Positions 1 to 7,228 of a stretch of DNA of 43,072 bases are shown in pieces. This DNA comes from Burkholderiaceae bacterium (lineage in GTDB: Bacteria; Pseudomonadota; Gammaproteobacteria; Burkholderiales; Burkholderiaceae_D), in NCBI GenBank assembly GCA_019232795.1, contig JAFANH010000051.1, forward strand, positions 1-43,072, written 5' to 3'. Within the stretch, counting starts at the first letter, position 1. Each line of letters opens with the position of its first letter. The notes under the pieces were generated by a model. That model saw only the letters and a program-made list of their open reading frames with translations, was not told the DNA's origin and did no database searches. A program made the translations under genes and the position numbers.

Positions 1-35
1 TCTATACTATCGAGTGCAATGGCTTGCGACAACAA

Positions 36-67
36 AAAACCCGCGATGCCTAGAGGCATGCGGGTTT
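36..67 (-). terminator. Rho-independent terminator after tRNA-Thr
   Basis: Stem arms CCCGCgATGCC and GGCATGCGGG (one bulged G) enclose a TAGA loop. Read on the minus strand it is followed by a run of T. It lies about 35 nt past the tRNA 3' end and would end the sspA-sspB-tRNA transcript. The other flank also carries TTTT, so it may work in both directions. Confidence 0.75.
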
Positions 68-100
68 TGAGACTACCTGATACTGCTTGCTACAGTGTAT

Positions 101-176
101 TGGTGCCGGCTGCCGGATTCGAACTGGCCACCTGATGATTACAAGTCAACTGCTCTACCAAATGAGCTAAGCCGGC
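101..176 (-). tRNA. tRNA-Thr (anticodon UGU), CCA encoded
   Basis: The reverse complement folds as a full cloverleaf of 76 nt. The acceptor stem GCCGGCT/AGCCGGC is perfect, the D stem is GCTC/GAGC, the anticodon loop CTTGTAA gives anticodon TGT, and the T loop is TTCGAAT. The 3' CCA is encoded. The anticodon stem GTTGA/TCATC has one U-U mismatch and the T stem one A-C mismatch; an A-C pair at that T-stem position is also seen in E. coli tRNA-Thr. It starts only 27 nt after the sspB stop with no visible promoter, so it is probably cut from an sspAB readthrough transcript. Confidence 0.95.
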
Positions 177-203
177 GTAAAAACATTAGTCCGCTATTTT
201 ACT

Positions 204-695
204 TCATTTTATGCGTGTCAGCGTAGGCTTTCCGCCTTTTTTCGGCGGGTCGGGATCATCGCCCTTACCGGCATCGCTGGCAGGTTCGCTTTGCGGCTGC
301 GGTACCGCCGTCAAGCCTGGCGCGGCGCCGGGAGCAGACTCCGGTTCCGACGTGTCGGCTGGCCGGGCATCGGCGAGCGCTGCCCTGCTGACGTCGAAAG
401 CCATGCCTTGACCATTCTCCTTTGCATAGATAGCAACCACGTTCGGCACGGGTATCACGATTTCGCGCGATACTCCGGCAAAACGCGCATTAAAGTAGAT
501 CAGGTCGTTGTCCATCTTCAAGCCGCTGGTGGCGGTGAAACTGATGTTCAACACAATCTCGCCATCTTTCACAAACTCGCGCGGCACGCGCGTATGCGTG
601 TCGACCATCGCAGCCAGGTAAGGCGTGTAGCCGTTGTCCGTGCACCATTCGTAAATGGCGCGCAGCAGGTAAGGCTTGGTGGAGGTTTCTGGCAT
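204..695 (-). CDS. sspB: ClpXP specificity-enhancing factor SspB
   Basis: 163 aa. SspB is a cytoplasmic adaptor that tethers ssrA-tagged and other substrates to the ClpXP protease. Residues 1-105 form the conserved substrate-binding fold, opening METSTKPYLLRAIYEW-like and including a TPYL segment and an FNARF segment. Residues 105-150 are a flexible Ala/Pro/Glu-rich linker. The basic hydrophobic tail ending LTRIK matches the ClpX-binding tail of the family. It lies 46 bp downstream of sspA in the usual sspA-sspB order, and a tRNA-Thr follows 27 nt after its stop. Identification is by family resemblance of the fold plus the operon partner. Confidence 0.93.
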   Translation of the reverse strand: MPETSTKPYLLRAIYEWCTDNGYTPYLAAMVDTHTRVPREFVKDGEIVLNISFTATSGLKMDNDLIYFNARFAGVSREIVIPVPNVVAIYAKENGQGMAFDVSRAALADARPADTSEPESAPGAAPGLTAVPQPQSEPASDAGKGDDPDPPKKGGKPTLTRIK

Positions 696-741
696 GTTTC
701 AGGTGCCGGCGACCATGCGCCGGCCAGGCTGGACTGGTCTG

Positions 742-1353
742 TTAACGGCGCATTACTTTCTCGGAAGGCGTCAGCGCTTCGATATAGGCCGGACGCGAGA
801 AGATGCGTTCGGCATATTTCATCAAGGGCGCAGCCGTCTTCGACAACTCGATGCCGTAATGGTCGAGGCGCCACAACAGCGGGGCCACGGCCACGTCGAG
901 CATGGAGAAGTCGTCACCCAGCATGTACTTGTTCTTGAGGAACAGCGGCGCCAACTGCGTCAGGCGATCGCGAATCTCGGCGCGCGCCTTCTCATGCGCC
1001 TTGTCGCTGGCCTTGGTCTTTTCGTTCTCCAGCGTATGCACGTGGATGAACAATTCCTTTTCGAAATTGAACAGCATCAGGCGCGCGCGCGCGCGCATCA
1101 GCGGGTCGGCCGGCATCAATTGCGGATGCGGGAAACGCTCATCGATGTATTCGTTGATGATGTTCGATTCGTACAAGACCAGATCGCGCTCGACCAGGAT
1201 GGGCACCTGTCCATAGGGATTCATGGTCGAAATATCTTCCGGCTTGTTGAACAGGTCGACGTCGCGCACTTCGAAATCCATGCCCTTCTCGAACAGAACC
1301 AGGCGGCAGCGTTGGGAAAATGGGCAAGTCGTGCCCGAATAGAGAACCATCAT
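742..1353 (-). CDS. sspA: Stringent starvation protein A (GST-fold RNA polymerase-associated protein)
   Basis: 203 aa. SspA has a glutathione-S-transferase fold but acts as an RNA-polymerase-associated regulator in stress and stationary phase. The N-terminal thioredoxin-like domain (about 1-80) begins MMVLYSGTTCPFSQRC and contains the cis-Pro segment GQVPILVE, followed by ESNIINEYID. The helical domain runs from about 85 to 203. I chose the ATG at 1353 because a Shine-Dalgarno AAGGAA lies about 10 nt upstream; an in-frame TTG at 1374 would overlap that site. A (GC)7 tract at 1081-1094 falls within an Arg-Ala-Arg-Ala stretch. A terminator-like hairpin lies just upstream, between petC and this gene. 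Confidence 0.93.
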   Translation of the reverse strand: MMVLYSGTTCPFSQRCRLVLFEKGMDFEVRDVDLFNKPEDISTMNPYGQVPILVERDLVLYESNIINEYIDERFPHPQLMPADPLMRARARLMLFNFEKELFIHVHTLENEKTKASDKAHEKARAEIRDRLTQLAPLFLKNKYMLGDDFSMLDVAVAPLLWRLDHYGIELSKTAAPLMKYAERIFSRPAYIEALTPSEKVMRR

Positions 1354-1370
1354 GTTGTAGTTCCTTAGAA

Positions 1371-1403
1371 ACAAAAGGGTGAGGCCTTGTAAGGCTCACC
1401 CCG
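1371..1403 (-). terminator. Terminator between petC and sspA, adjacent to the sspA ribosome-binding site
   Basis: On the minus strand GGGTGAGCCTT pairs with AAGGCCTCACCC (one bulge) across a two-base turn, followed by TTTTGTTT. This is a good intrinsic terminator for petABC. The T tract ends only a few bases before the AAGGAA that serves sspA, so the hairpin could also act as an attenuator in the sspA leader. Confidence 0.7.
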
Positions 1404-1438
1404 AAACGTATGTCCGCACCGCGAACACCAGGACGTCC

Positions 1439-1454
1439 TGCCGATCGCGGCAGG
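1439..1454. other. Perfect 6-bp hairpin in the petC-sspA gap
   Basis: CTGCCG and CGGCAG flank an ATCG tetraloop about 35 bases from the petC-sspA terminator. It could be part of the petC 3' untranslated region or of the sspA leader. No T tract follows, so it is not called a terminator. Confidence 0.4.
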
Positions 1455-1513
1455 TGGGACCTACTCGATAAGATTAGTCCGCCTGCCGGATTTTTAAAGA
1501 CGCCCGCCTAAAC

Positions 1514-2272
1514 TTATTTGACTTCTTTCCAGTACGAAGCGTTCAAACGCCAGGCCAGGACGGCAAACAGGCTGAGGAACAGCAGTACCCAGACGCCCAG
1601 CTGGTGACGGACATTCTGTGCCGGCTCGCTCATCCACTCGAGATAACCGACCAGATCGGCGACGGCGGTGTCATATTCCAGCTTGGAAAGCTTACCCGGC
1701 TTGACCAGTTCGAAGTGGTCGAAACGATGCACTTCCTTGCCGTCTTCGCCTTTTTCATCGACGAAAACCGCCTTCTGTTCACCCTGCAATTCCCAGAACA
1801 CGTGCGGCATACCCACGTTCGGGAACACCATGTTGTTCCAGCCGGTCGGGCGGTTGTCGTCCTTGTAATAGCTGCGCAGATAGGTGTAGATCCAATCCGG
1901 GCCGGTACCGGCTTCGGATGCCTTGGAACGCGCGATCACCGACAGGTCGGGCGGCGCTGCGCCGAACCATTCCTTGGCGTCCTTGCGAGCCAGTGCCACG
2001 GTCATCAGGCCGCCCACCTTGTCGGTGGTGAACAGCAGGTTGGCCTTGATCTGGTCGTCGGTCAAGCCGATGTCGTGCATGCGGTTATAGCGCATCGACG
2101 CTGCCGCATGGCAGTTCAGGCAGTAGTTGACGAACAGCTTGGCGCCGTGCTGCAGCGCGGCCAGGTCCTTCATGCGCTCGGGCGCGTGATCGAGCTGGAA
2201 GCCTTCTTCGCTTGCGAAGGCGAACACCGGCACCAGGGCCAGGACTGCCAACATTTTTTTCAGCAAGTTCAT
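1514..2272 (-). CDS. petC: Cytochrome c1 subunit of the cytochrome bc1 complex
   Basis: 252 aa. Cytochrome c1 passes electrons from the Rieske protein to soluble cytochrome c on the periplasmic side of the bc1 complex. A cleavable signal peptide (1-20, ending AFA) precedes the mature start SEEGFQ. The haem c site is C51-x-x-C54-H55 in VNYCLNCHAAASMRYNR. A probable axial Met lies in the later GMPHVFWELQG region. A single C-terminal membrane anchor (about residues 225-245, GVWVLLFLSLFAVLAW) is followed by a basic tail. It is the last gene of petABC, 42 bp after petB, and is followed by a terminator. Confidence 0.96.
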   Translation of the reverse strand: MNLLKKMLAVLALVPVFAFASEEGFQLDHAPERMKDLAALQHGAKLFVNYCLNCHAAASMRYNRMHDIGLTDDQIKANLLFTTDKVGGLMTVALARKDAKEWFGAAPPDLSVIARSKASEAGTGPDWIYTYLRSYYKDDNRPTGWNNMVFPNVGMPHVFWELQGEQKAVFVDEKGEDGKEVHRFDHFELVKPGKLSKLEYDTAVADLVGYLEWMSEPAQNVRHQLGVWVLLFLSLFAVLAWRLNASYWKEVK

Positions 2273-2314
2273 TCTTGTATTCCTTATTCAGCTATAAGCG
2301 CGGCTATGTGCAGC

Positions 2315-3757
2315 TTAGTGCGCGTGGAAAGTCACGCGCGTCGGCACTTGCTTGAACTCGCCCTTCGAGCTCCACCACGGCATCAACAGGAAGAAGCCCA
2401 GGTAGATGAAGGTGCAAATCTGGCTGACCGTTTGCGCGATGTCGAGCGCAAAAGTAGCGGTCACGTGCAGGCTGCCCCAGACGCCCGGCGGCTTCACGCC
2501 GAGATAGCCGAGCACCAGGAAGGCGACGCCAAAGCCCATGTACACATACTTGTGCCAGTCCGGACGATAGCGGATCGACTTGACTTTGGACTGGTCCAGC
2601 CACGGCAAACCGCCCAGGATCACAACCGAGGCGCCCATCAGCACCACGCCGAAGAACTTGGCTTCGAACACGTTCAGCGCCACCAGCGCCACCGCGCCGA
2701 TCACCATGGCCGCAGTCTTGACCAGGCTGCTCAGCTTGGTCTTGAACACGATCATGCCGACGTAAGCAACCACGGCCAGCATCAGCGCGTACACGAATTG
2801 CGAGGTGGTAGCACGCAGGATCGAGTAATACGGCGTGAAGTACCAGACCGGAGCGATGTGCGGCGGCGTCTTCAGCGGGTCGGCCGGGATGAAGTTGTTG
2901 TACTCCAGGAAGTAGCCGCCCATTTCCGGTGCGAAGAAAATCACCGCGCTGAAAATCACCAGGAACACGCTGACGCCGAAGATGTCGTGCACCGTGTAGT
3001 ACGGGTGCGACGGGATGGAGTCGACCGGATGGCCGTCGGCGCCAAGATTTTCCTTGACTTCAACGCCGTCCGGGTTGCTCGAACCCACTTCATGCAGCGC
3101 GATCAAGTGCGCAGCCACCAGGCCCAGCAGCACCAGCGGAATCGCGATCACGTGGAACGAGAAGAAGCGGTTCAGCGTAGCGTCGGAGACGACGTAGTCG
3201 CCGCGAATCCACAGCGACAGGTCGGGACCGATGAAAGGAATCGCGCCGAACAGGTTGACGATCACCTGTGCGCCCCAGTAGGACATCTGACCCCAAGGCA
3301 GCAGGTAGCCGAAGAAGGCTTCGCCCATCAGGCACAGGAAGATGCCGACGCCGAACAGCCAGATCAGCTCGCGCGGCTTGCGGTAGGAACCGTATAGCAG
3401 CCCGCGCGTCATGTGCAGGTAGACGATGATGAAGAATGCCGAAGCGCCGGTCGAGTGCATGTAGCGCACCAGCCAGCCCCAGGGCACGTCGCGCATGATG
3501 TATTCGACCGATGCGAACGCCAGCGTGGCGTCCGGCTTGTAGTGCATGACCAGGAAGATACCGGTGACGATCTGGATCACCAGCACCAGCATGGCCAGCG
3601 AGCCGAAGATGTACCAGAAATTGAAATTCTTCGGAGCGTAATACTGGCCCCATTGGTCGTTCCACAGCTTGGTCAGCGGGAAACGCGCGTCGACCCAGTT
3701 CAGGGCCTTGGCGGCGATCGGCGCGTCGGCCGGGAGTTTCTTTTCAACGAACGCCAT
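2315..3757 (-). CDS. petB: Cytochrome b subunit of the cytochrome bc1 complex
   Basis: 480 aa polytopic inner-membrane protein that carries haems bL and bH and the Qo and Qi quinone sites. Haem-ligand histidine candidates are H101 and H115 in one helix and H202 and H217 in another. The Qo-site motif reads P303-V-W-Y306 instead of the commoner PEWY. The ATG at 3757 is taken as the start; it lies two bases after the petA TGA with GGCGAGG upstream. An in-frame TTG at 3763 would overlap petA. The length exceeds short cytochrome b6-type proteins and fits the fused proteobacterial cytochrome b with an extended C-terminus. Confidence 0.96.
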   Translation of the reverse strand: MAFVEKKLPADAPIAAKALNWVDARFPLTKLWNDQWGQYYAPKNFNFWYIFGSLAMLVLVIQIVTGIFLVMHYKPDATLAFASVEYIMRDVPWGWLVRYMHSTGASAFFIIVYLHMTRGLLYGSYRKPRELIWLFGVGIFLCLMGEAFFGYLLPWGQMSYWGAQVIVNLFGAIPFIGPDLSLWIRGDYVVSDATLNRFFSFHVIAIPLVLLGLVAAHLIALHEVGSSNPDGVEVKENLGADGHPVDSIPSHPYYTVHDIFGVSVFLVIFSAVIFFAPEMGGYFLEYNNFIPADPLKTPPHIAPVWYFTPYYSILRATTSQFVYALMLAVVAYVGMIVFKTKLSSLVKTAAMVIGAVALVALNVFEAKFFGVVLMGASVVILGGLPWLDQSKVKSIRYRPDWHKYVYMGFGVAFLVLGYLGVKPPGVWGSLHVTATFALDIAQTVSQICTFIYLGFFLLMPWWSSKGEFKQVPTRVTFHAH

Positions 3758-3759
3758 GA

Positions 3760-4374
3760 TCAAGCCTCGCCTTTCTCGTCTTTACCAATCATGAGCTTGG
3801 TATCGGTCAGGTACATATGCGGCGGAACGTCAAGATTGTCCGGCGCCGGCTTGTTCTTGAACACGCGCGCGGCCAGGTCGAAAGTCGAACCGTGGCAGGG
3901 GCAGAGGAAGCCGCCTTGCCAGTCGTCCGGCAGCGAGGGCTGGGCGCCCGGCTGGAATTTCTTGCCCGGCGAGCAGCCGAGGTGGCTGCAGATGCCGACC
4001 ACAACCAGCGTTTCCTTGTGTTCGACGCGCGAACGGTGCTGGTTTTTGCAGTATTCGGGCAGAGGCATCTGGTAAGTCTTTTCCGACTTCGGGTCGGCGA
4101 CCTGGCTTTCGGTCTTGTTCAGGCTCTCCATCATCTCCGGAGTGCGCTTGAGGATCCAGACCGGATTGCCGCGCCATTCGGTGACCTTCATCTCGCCCGG
4201 CTTCAGGTCCGAAATATCCACTTCCACCGGAGCGCCGGCGGCCTTGGCACGCTCGGACGGCTGGAAAGTGGATACAAAAGCTCCCGCTGTAGCCAAGCCG
4301 GCCACACCGCCCGCTGCGCACGTCGCGACCAGCAAGCCACGTCGACCTGGATCGACCTGCTTTTCGATAGTCAT
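3760..4374 (-). CDS. petA: Ubiquinol-cytochrome c reductase Rieske iron-sulfur subunit
   Basis: 204 aa. It carries the 2Fe-2S cluster that takes the first electron from quinol. Cluster box I is C129-S-H131-L-G-C134 and box II is C158-P-C160-H161-G; C129, H131, C158 and H161 are the expected ligands and C134-C160 the disulfide. The N-terminus has a twin-arginine signal (G10-R-R-G-L-L, then a small-residue hydrophobic helix to about residue 36), so export should depend on TatABC, which is encoded in this same window. The ATG at 4374 was preferred to a TTG at 4419 because of the upstream GGGGTTGG and agreement with the family N-terminus. Confidence 0.96.
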   Translation of the reverse strand: MTIEKQVDPGRRGLLVATCAAGGVAGLATAGAFVSTFQPSERAKAAGAPVEVDISDLKPGEMKVTEWRGNPVWILKRTPEMMESLNKTESQVADPKSEKTYQMPLPEYCKNQHRSRVEHKETLVVVGICSHLGCSPGKKFQPGAQPSLPDDWQGGFLCPCHGSTFDLAARVFKNKPAPDNLDVPPHMYLTDTKLMIGKDEKGEA

Positions 4375-4425
4375 ACCAACCCCAATCAAGTCAAATTGCG
4401 AAATTTGTAGGAAACTCAACCCGCG

Positions 4426-4454
4426 ATTATAACTAAGCCGAAGCGTGATTTAAA
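4426..4454 (-). promoter_or_regulatory. Candidate sigma70 promoter for petABC
   Basis: On the minus strand a perfect -10 box TATAAT (4426-4431) lies 17 bp from a -35-like TTTAAA (4449-4454). Transcription would start about 45 nt upstream of the petA ATG. The -35 box is a partial match to consensus. Confidence 0.55.
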
Positions 4455-4639
4455 GCAAATACGTGTCGGGATCAGCATTTAAGCGGCCATTTGCAGCACC
4501 AAACCTTGGTTTTTGGTCTTGCCACGGGTTTTTGCAGGATCGCACACCCATGCAAGCAGGAAATACAATCTGCCAGTAAACTGTGCAACAAGTGCAATAT
4601 GATTGACATTTTATTAATTTAACCGAGGAGTCTGCCCAA

Positions 4640-5059
4640 ATGAGCATGCTGCAAGATTTCAAAGCTTTCGCCATCCGTGGCAATGTGGTCGACCTTGCGG
4701 TCGCTGTAATCATCGGTGGCGCGTTCGGCAAGATCGTCGACTCCATGGTCCAGGACGTAATCATGCCGGTCATCGGCAAGGTCTGCGGCGGCCTGGACTT
4801 TTCCAACTACTACCTTCCGCTCAATAATCAAGGAACGCAACTGACCCTGGTTGAAGCGAAGAAGGTCGGCGCCGTGCTGGCCTACGGCAACTTCTTCACC
4901 ATCCTGCTCAACTTTGTCATTCTTGCGTTCGTCATCTTCCAAATGGTCAGGCTGTTGAGTAAGCTCAAGCGCGAAGAGCCGGTCGCGGAAGCAGCGCCGG
5001 CGGTGACACCTGAGGATATCCTGCTGCTGCGCGAAATTCGCGATGCGCTGAAAAAATAA
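4640..5059 (+). CDS. mscL: Large-conductance mechanosensitive channel MscL
   Basis: 139 aa inner-membrane channel that opens under membrane tension to release solutes on hypo-osmotic shock. It begins with the amphipathic [21 protein letters not shown] segment, followed by TM1 (about 15-45, including [15 protein letters not shown]). A periplasmic loop follows, then TM2 (about 75-100, [20 protein letters not shown]) and a cytoplasmic helix ending [13 protein letters not shown]. The length is typical of the family. A strong ribosome-binding site GAGGAG lies 10 nt upstream. The gene is divergent from petA with a 265-bp gap and is probably monocistronic. Confidence 0.97.
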   Translation: MSMLQDFKAFAIRGNVVDLAVAVIIGGAFGKIVDSMVQDVIMPVIGKVCGGLDFSNYYLPLNNQGTQLTLVEAKKVGAVLAYGNFFTILLNFVILAFVIFQMVRLLSKLKREEPVAEAAPAVTPEDILLLREIRDALKK

Positions 5060-5080
5060 GCAACCATCATGCAGCGTGAG

Positions 5081-5106
5081 CGGGCGGCAAGCTTTTCAGC
5101 CGCCCG
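5081..5106 (+). terminator. Possible terminator hairpin after mscL
   Basis: A perfect 8-bp GC-rich stem, CGGGCGGC and GCCGCCCG, encloses a 10-nt loop and starts 21 nt after the mscL stop. No T tract follows, so it may be a weak terminator or a transcript-stabilising hairpin. Confidence 0.45.
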
Positions 5107-5203
5107 AATCTCGCAGATTCGGCAAGCGCACGCAAAACAGGTAATATCGAAAACCTGACTCTATCAATAAGCCAAGCGGGATTGCCCCGCACGGCAAACC
5201 ACT

Positions 5204-6379
5204 ATGCAACGTCTCTGGCTGCTCTTCGCTCAAACCGTCACCGTCGGCTTGGCCATCTGGTTCATCGTACTGGTCTTGAAGCCCGAATGGGCGGGCAGCA
5301 TGGGCGACAACCTGCGGCAGGTGCGCACGGCGGCCGCACTCAACACCCAGGAATCGGCAAGCACTCCAGGCACGGGCTCCTACCGCGATGCCGCCAAACG
5401 CGCCATGCCCTCGGTAGTCAATATCTTCACCACCAAGGAAGCCAAGCGCGCCAAAAATCCTTTCATGGAAGACCCCCTGTACCGGAAATTTTTCGGCGAC
5501 GGCGCGGCCGAGCAGGATGAAAAGCAGTTCAGCCTGGGTTCCGGCGTCATCGTCAGCCCGGACGGCTATATCCTGACCAACAACCACGTCGTCGAAGCTG
5601 CGGACGAGATCGAAGTGGCCCTGGCGGACGGCCGCAAACTGGCCGCCAAGGTGGTCGGCACCGATCCCGACACCGACCTGGCGGTGGTCAAGGTGGATTT
5701 GCACAACCTGCCCGCGATCTCGCTCGGGCGCGCCGACCAGGCCAAGGTCGGCGACGTGGTGCTGGCGATCGGCGATCCTTTCGATGTGGGCCAGACCGTC
5801 ACCATGGGCATCATCTCGGCGCTGGGCCGCAACCGCCTCGGCATCAATGCCTTCGAAGATTTCATTCAGACCGACGCCGCCATCAACCCCGGCAATTCCG
5901 GCGGCGCCCTGGTCGACACCAACGGCAACCTGCTCGGCATCAACACCGCGATCTATTCGCGCACCGGTGGCTCGCTCGGCATCGGCTTCGCGATTCCCGT
6001 GACCACCGCCAAATCGGTGATGGAAGCCATCATCACCAAGGGCCAGGTAGTGCGCGGCTACATCGGCGTCGAATCGCAGGACATCACGCCCGAACTGGCT
6101 GAGAGTTTCGGCCTCAACACCAAGACCGGCGCCATCATAGCCGGCGTAGTCAAGGGCGGTCCGGCCGACAAAGCCGGGATCAAGCCTGGCGACATCCTGG
6201 TCGCAGTCGAAGGCAAGCAAGTACTCGACACCACCGACATGCTCAATCTGATTTCGCAACTGACCCCGGGCAATAGCGCGAAATTGACGCTGCTGCACAA
6301 GTCCAAGCAAGCCGACATCAACGTTACGGTAGGCCGCCGTCCCAAGATCCAGCGCACCGAAGAAAACGACGAGCGTTAA
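5204..6379 (+). CDS. Membrane-anchored HtrA/Deg-family serine protease with one PDZ domain
   Basis: 391 aa. The N-terminus has one uncleaved-looking membrane helix (about 8-26), which places the protease in the periplasm. The chymotrypsin-like domain (about 60-280) carries the triad H128 (TNNHVVE), D158 (TDLAVVK) and S232 (GNSGGAL). A single PDZ domain (about 285-380) follows, with GYIGVESQDITPELAESFGL at its start. One PDZ domain plus an anchor resembles DegS/AlgW-type regulatory proteases rather than two-PDZ DegP. Periplasmic quality control or cleavage of an anti-sigma factor are possible roles. No rseA-like gene is visible here, so no gene symbol is assigned. Confidence 0.92.
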   Translation: MQRLWLLFAQTVTVGLAIWFIVLVLKPEWAGSMGDNLRQVRTAAALNTQESASTPGTGSYRDAAKRAMPSVVNIFTTKEAKRAKNPFMEDPLYRKFFGDGAAEQDEKQFSLGSGVIVSPDGYILTNNHVVEAADEIEVALADGRKLAAKVVGTDPDTDLAVVKVDLHNLPAISLGRADQAKVGDVVLAIGDPFDVGQTVTMGIISALGRNRLGINAFEDFIQTDAAINPGNSGGALVDTNGNLLGINTAIYSRTGGSLGIGFAIPVTTAKSVMEAIITKGQVVRGYIGVESQDITPELAESFGLNTKTGAIIAGVVKGGPADKAGIKPGDILVAVEGKQVLDTTDMLNLISQLTPGNSAKLTLLHKSKQADINVTVGRRPKIQRTEENDER

Positions 6380-6394
6380 TTCATCAAACCAGCC

Positions 6395-7066
6395 ATGCAC
6401 ATCCGTGACCTGACCCAATACCTGGCCGAACTGTCGGAGAACAATAACCGCGCCTGGTTCGTGATGAACAAGCCGCGCTACGACATCCTGCGCGCCGAGT
6501 TTCTCGAACTGGTCACCCGGCTGATTTCCGACATTGCCAAGTTCGATCCGGCGGTCGCGGATTGCAATCCCAAGAAGGCGCTGTTCCGCATCAACCGCGA
6601 CATCCGCTTCGCCCATGACAAGAGTCCGTACAAGACCCATTTCTCGGCGGCGATCACCGCCACGGGCATGAAGAAGCCCAGCCAAGGCGGCGGGCCCATG
6701 TATTATTTTCACATCGACGCCGCGGGCAAGCTGCTGTTCGCCGCCGGCGAATACATGCCGCCGCCAGATCGTTTGCGCACCATACGCCAGCATGTGATTG
6801 CCGACGCCGCCGGCTTCACCAAGCTGCTGAAGAACAGGAAAATGAACGAGACCTATGGCGGACTCGAGGAAGACAGCCGCATGAGCCGGCCGCCCAAGGG
6901 TTTCGCTGCCGACGCGCCGCACATAGAATACGTGAAATTGAAGAATTTCCTGGTCGCGCAAGAGACCAGCATCAAGAAAAAGATACCGGCCGATCTGGGC
7001 AAGGATTTGGCGATGGGGTTCAAGGATGCGCTGCCGCTGGTGACGTGGCTGCGTGGTGCGAAGTAA
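6395..7066 (+). CDS. DUF2461 (TIGR02453-type) protein of unknown function
   Basis: 223 aa, soluble, with no signal or membrane segment. Family resemblance rests on LTQYLAELSENNNRAWFVMNKPRYDILRAEF near the N-terminus, the FRINRDIRFAHDKSPYKTHF block (about residues 68-88), MYYFHIDAAGKLLFAAGEYMPPPDRL (about 105-132) and a C-terminal FLVAQETSIKKKI. The biochemical function of this widespread family is not established to my knowledge. The gene starts 15 bp after the protease stop and may be co-transcribed with it. It converges on tatC across a repeat-rich gap. Confidence 0.85.
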   Translation: MHIRDLTQYLAELSENNNRAWFVMNKPRYDILRAEFLELVTRLISDIAKFDPAVADCNPKKALFRINRDIRFAHDKSPYKTHFSAAITATGMKKPSQGGGPMYYFHIDAAGKLLFAAGEYMPPPDRLRTIRQHVIADAAGFTKLLKNRKMNETYGGLEEDSRMSRPPKGFAADAPHIEYVKLKNFLVAQETSIKKKIPADLGKDLAMGFKDALPLVTWLRGAK

Positions 7067-7091
7067 TTTTAAATATGGGCACGCAAATCAA

Positions 7092-7132
7092 CCACTCCCG
7101 TCGTCCCCGCGTAGGCGGGGACGACGGAGTGG
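7092..7132. repeat. REP-like palindrome between the DUF2461 gene and tatC
   Basis: A near-perfect palindrome whose arms contain GTCGTCCCCGC and GCGGGGACGAC around a GTA centre, bounded by CCACTCC and GGAGTGG. The GTAGGCGGG core recurs in the inverted pair at 24512-24603. It lies between convergent genes and could also act as a bidirectional terminator. Confidence 0.75.
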
Positions 7133-7147
7133 CGCTACGTAGCAATG

Positions 7148-7218
7148 TAGGCTGGGATGAAATCCCAGCCTATCAGTTTTGGCAAACGCAGGGCTGCTGG
7201 GATTACATCCCAGCCTAC
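7148..7218. repeat. Two copies of a second palindromic intergenic repeat
   Basis: Copy one (7148-7172) is TAGGCTGGGAT, GAA, ATCCCAGCCTA, with perfect 11-bp arms. Copy two (7196-7218) is GCTGGGAT, TAC, ATCCCAGCCTAC, with a degenerate outer left arm. They are 24 bp apart, immediately downstream of tatC on the minus strand. This sequence family is distinct from the GTAGGCGGG repeats. Confidence 0.7.
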
Positions 7219-7228
7219 AATTTCAGCT

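Noticed and set aside
1604-3397. 597-aa plus-strand frame opposite petC and petB
   Set aside because: It is the antisense shadow of two certain genes in GC-rich DNA, rich in His/Arg/Gln and without motifs.
5096-6961. 621-aa minus-strand frame opposite the HtrA protease
   Set aside because: It is an antisense shadow; the plus-strand protease has its full catalytic triad.
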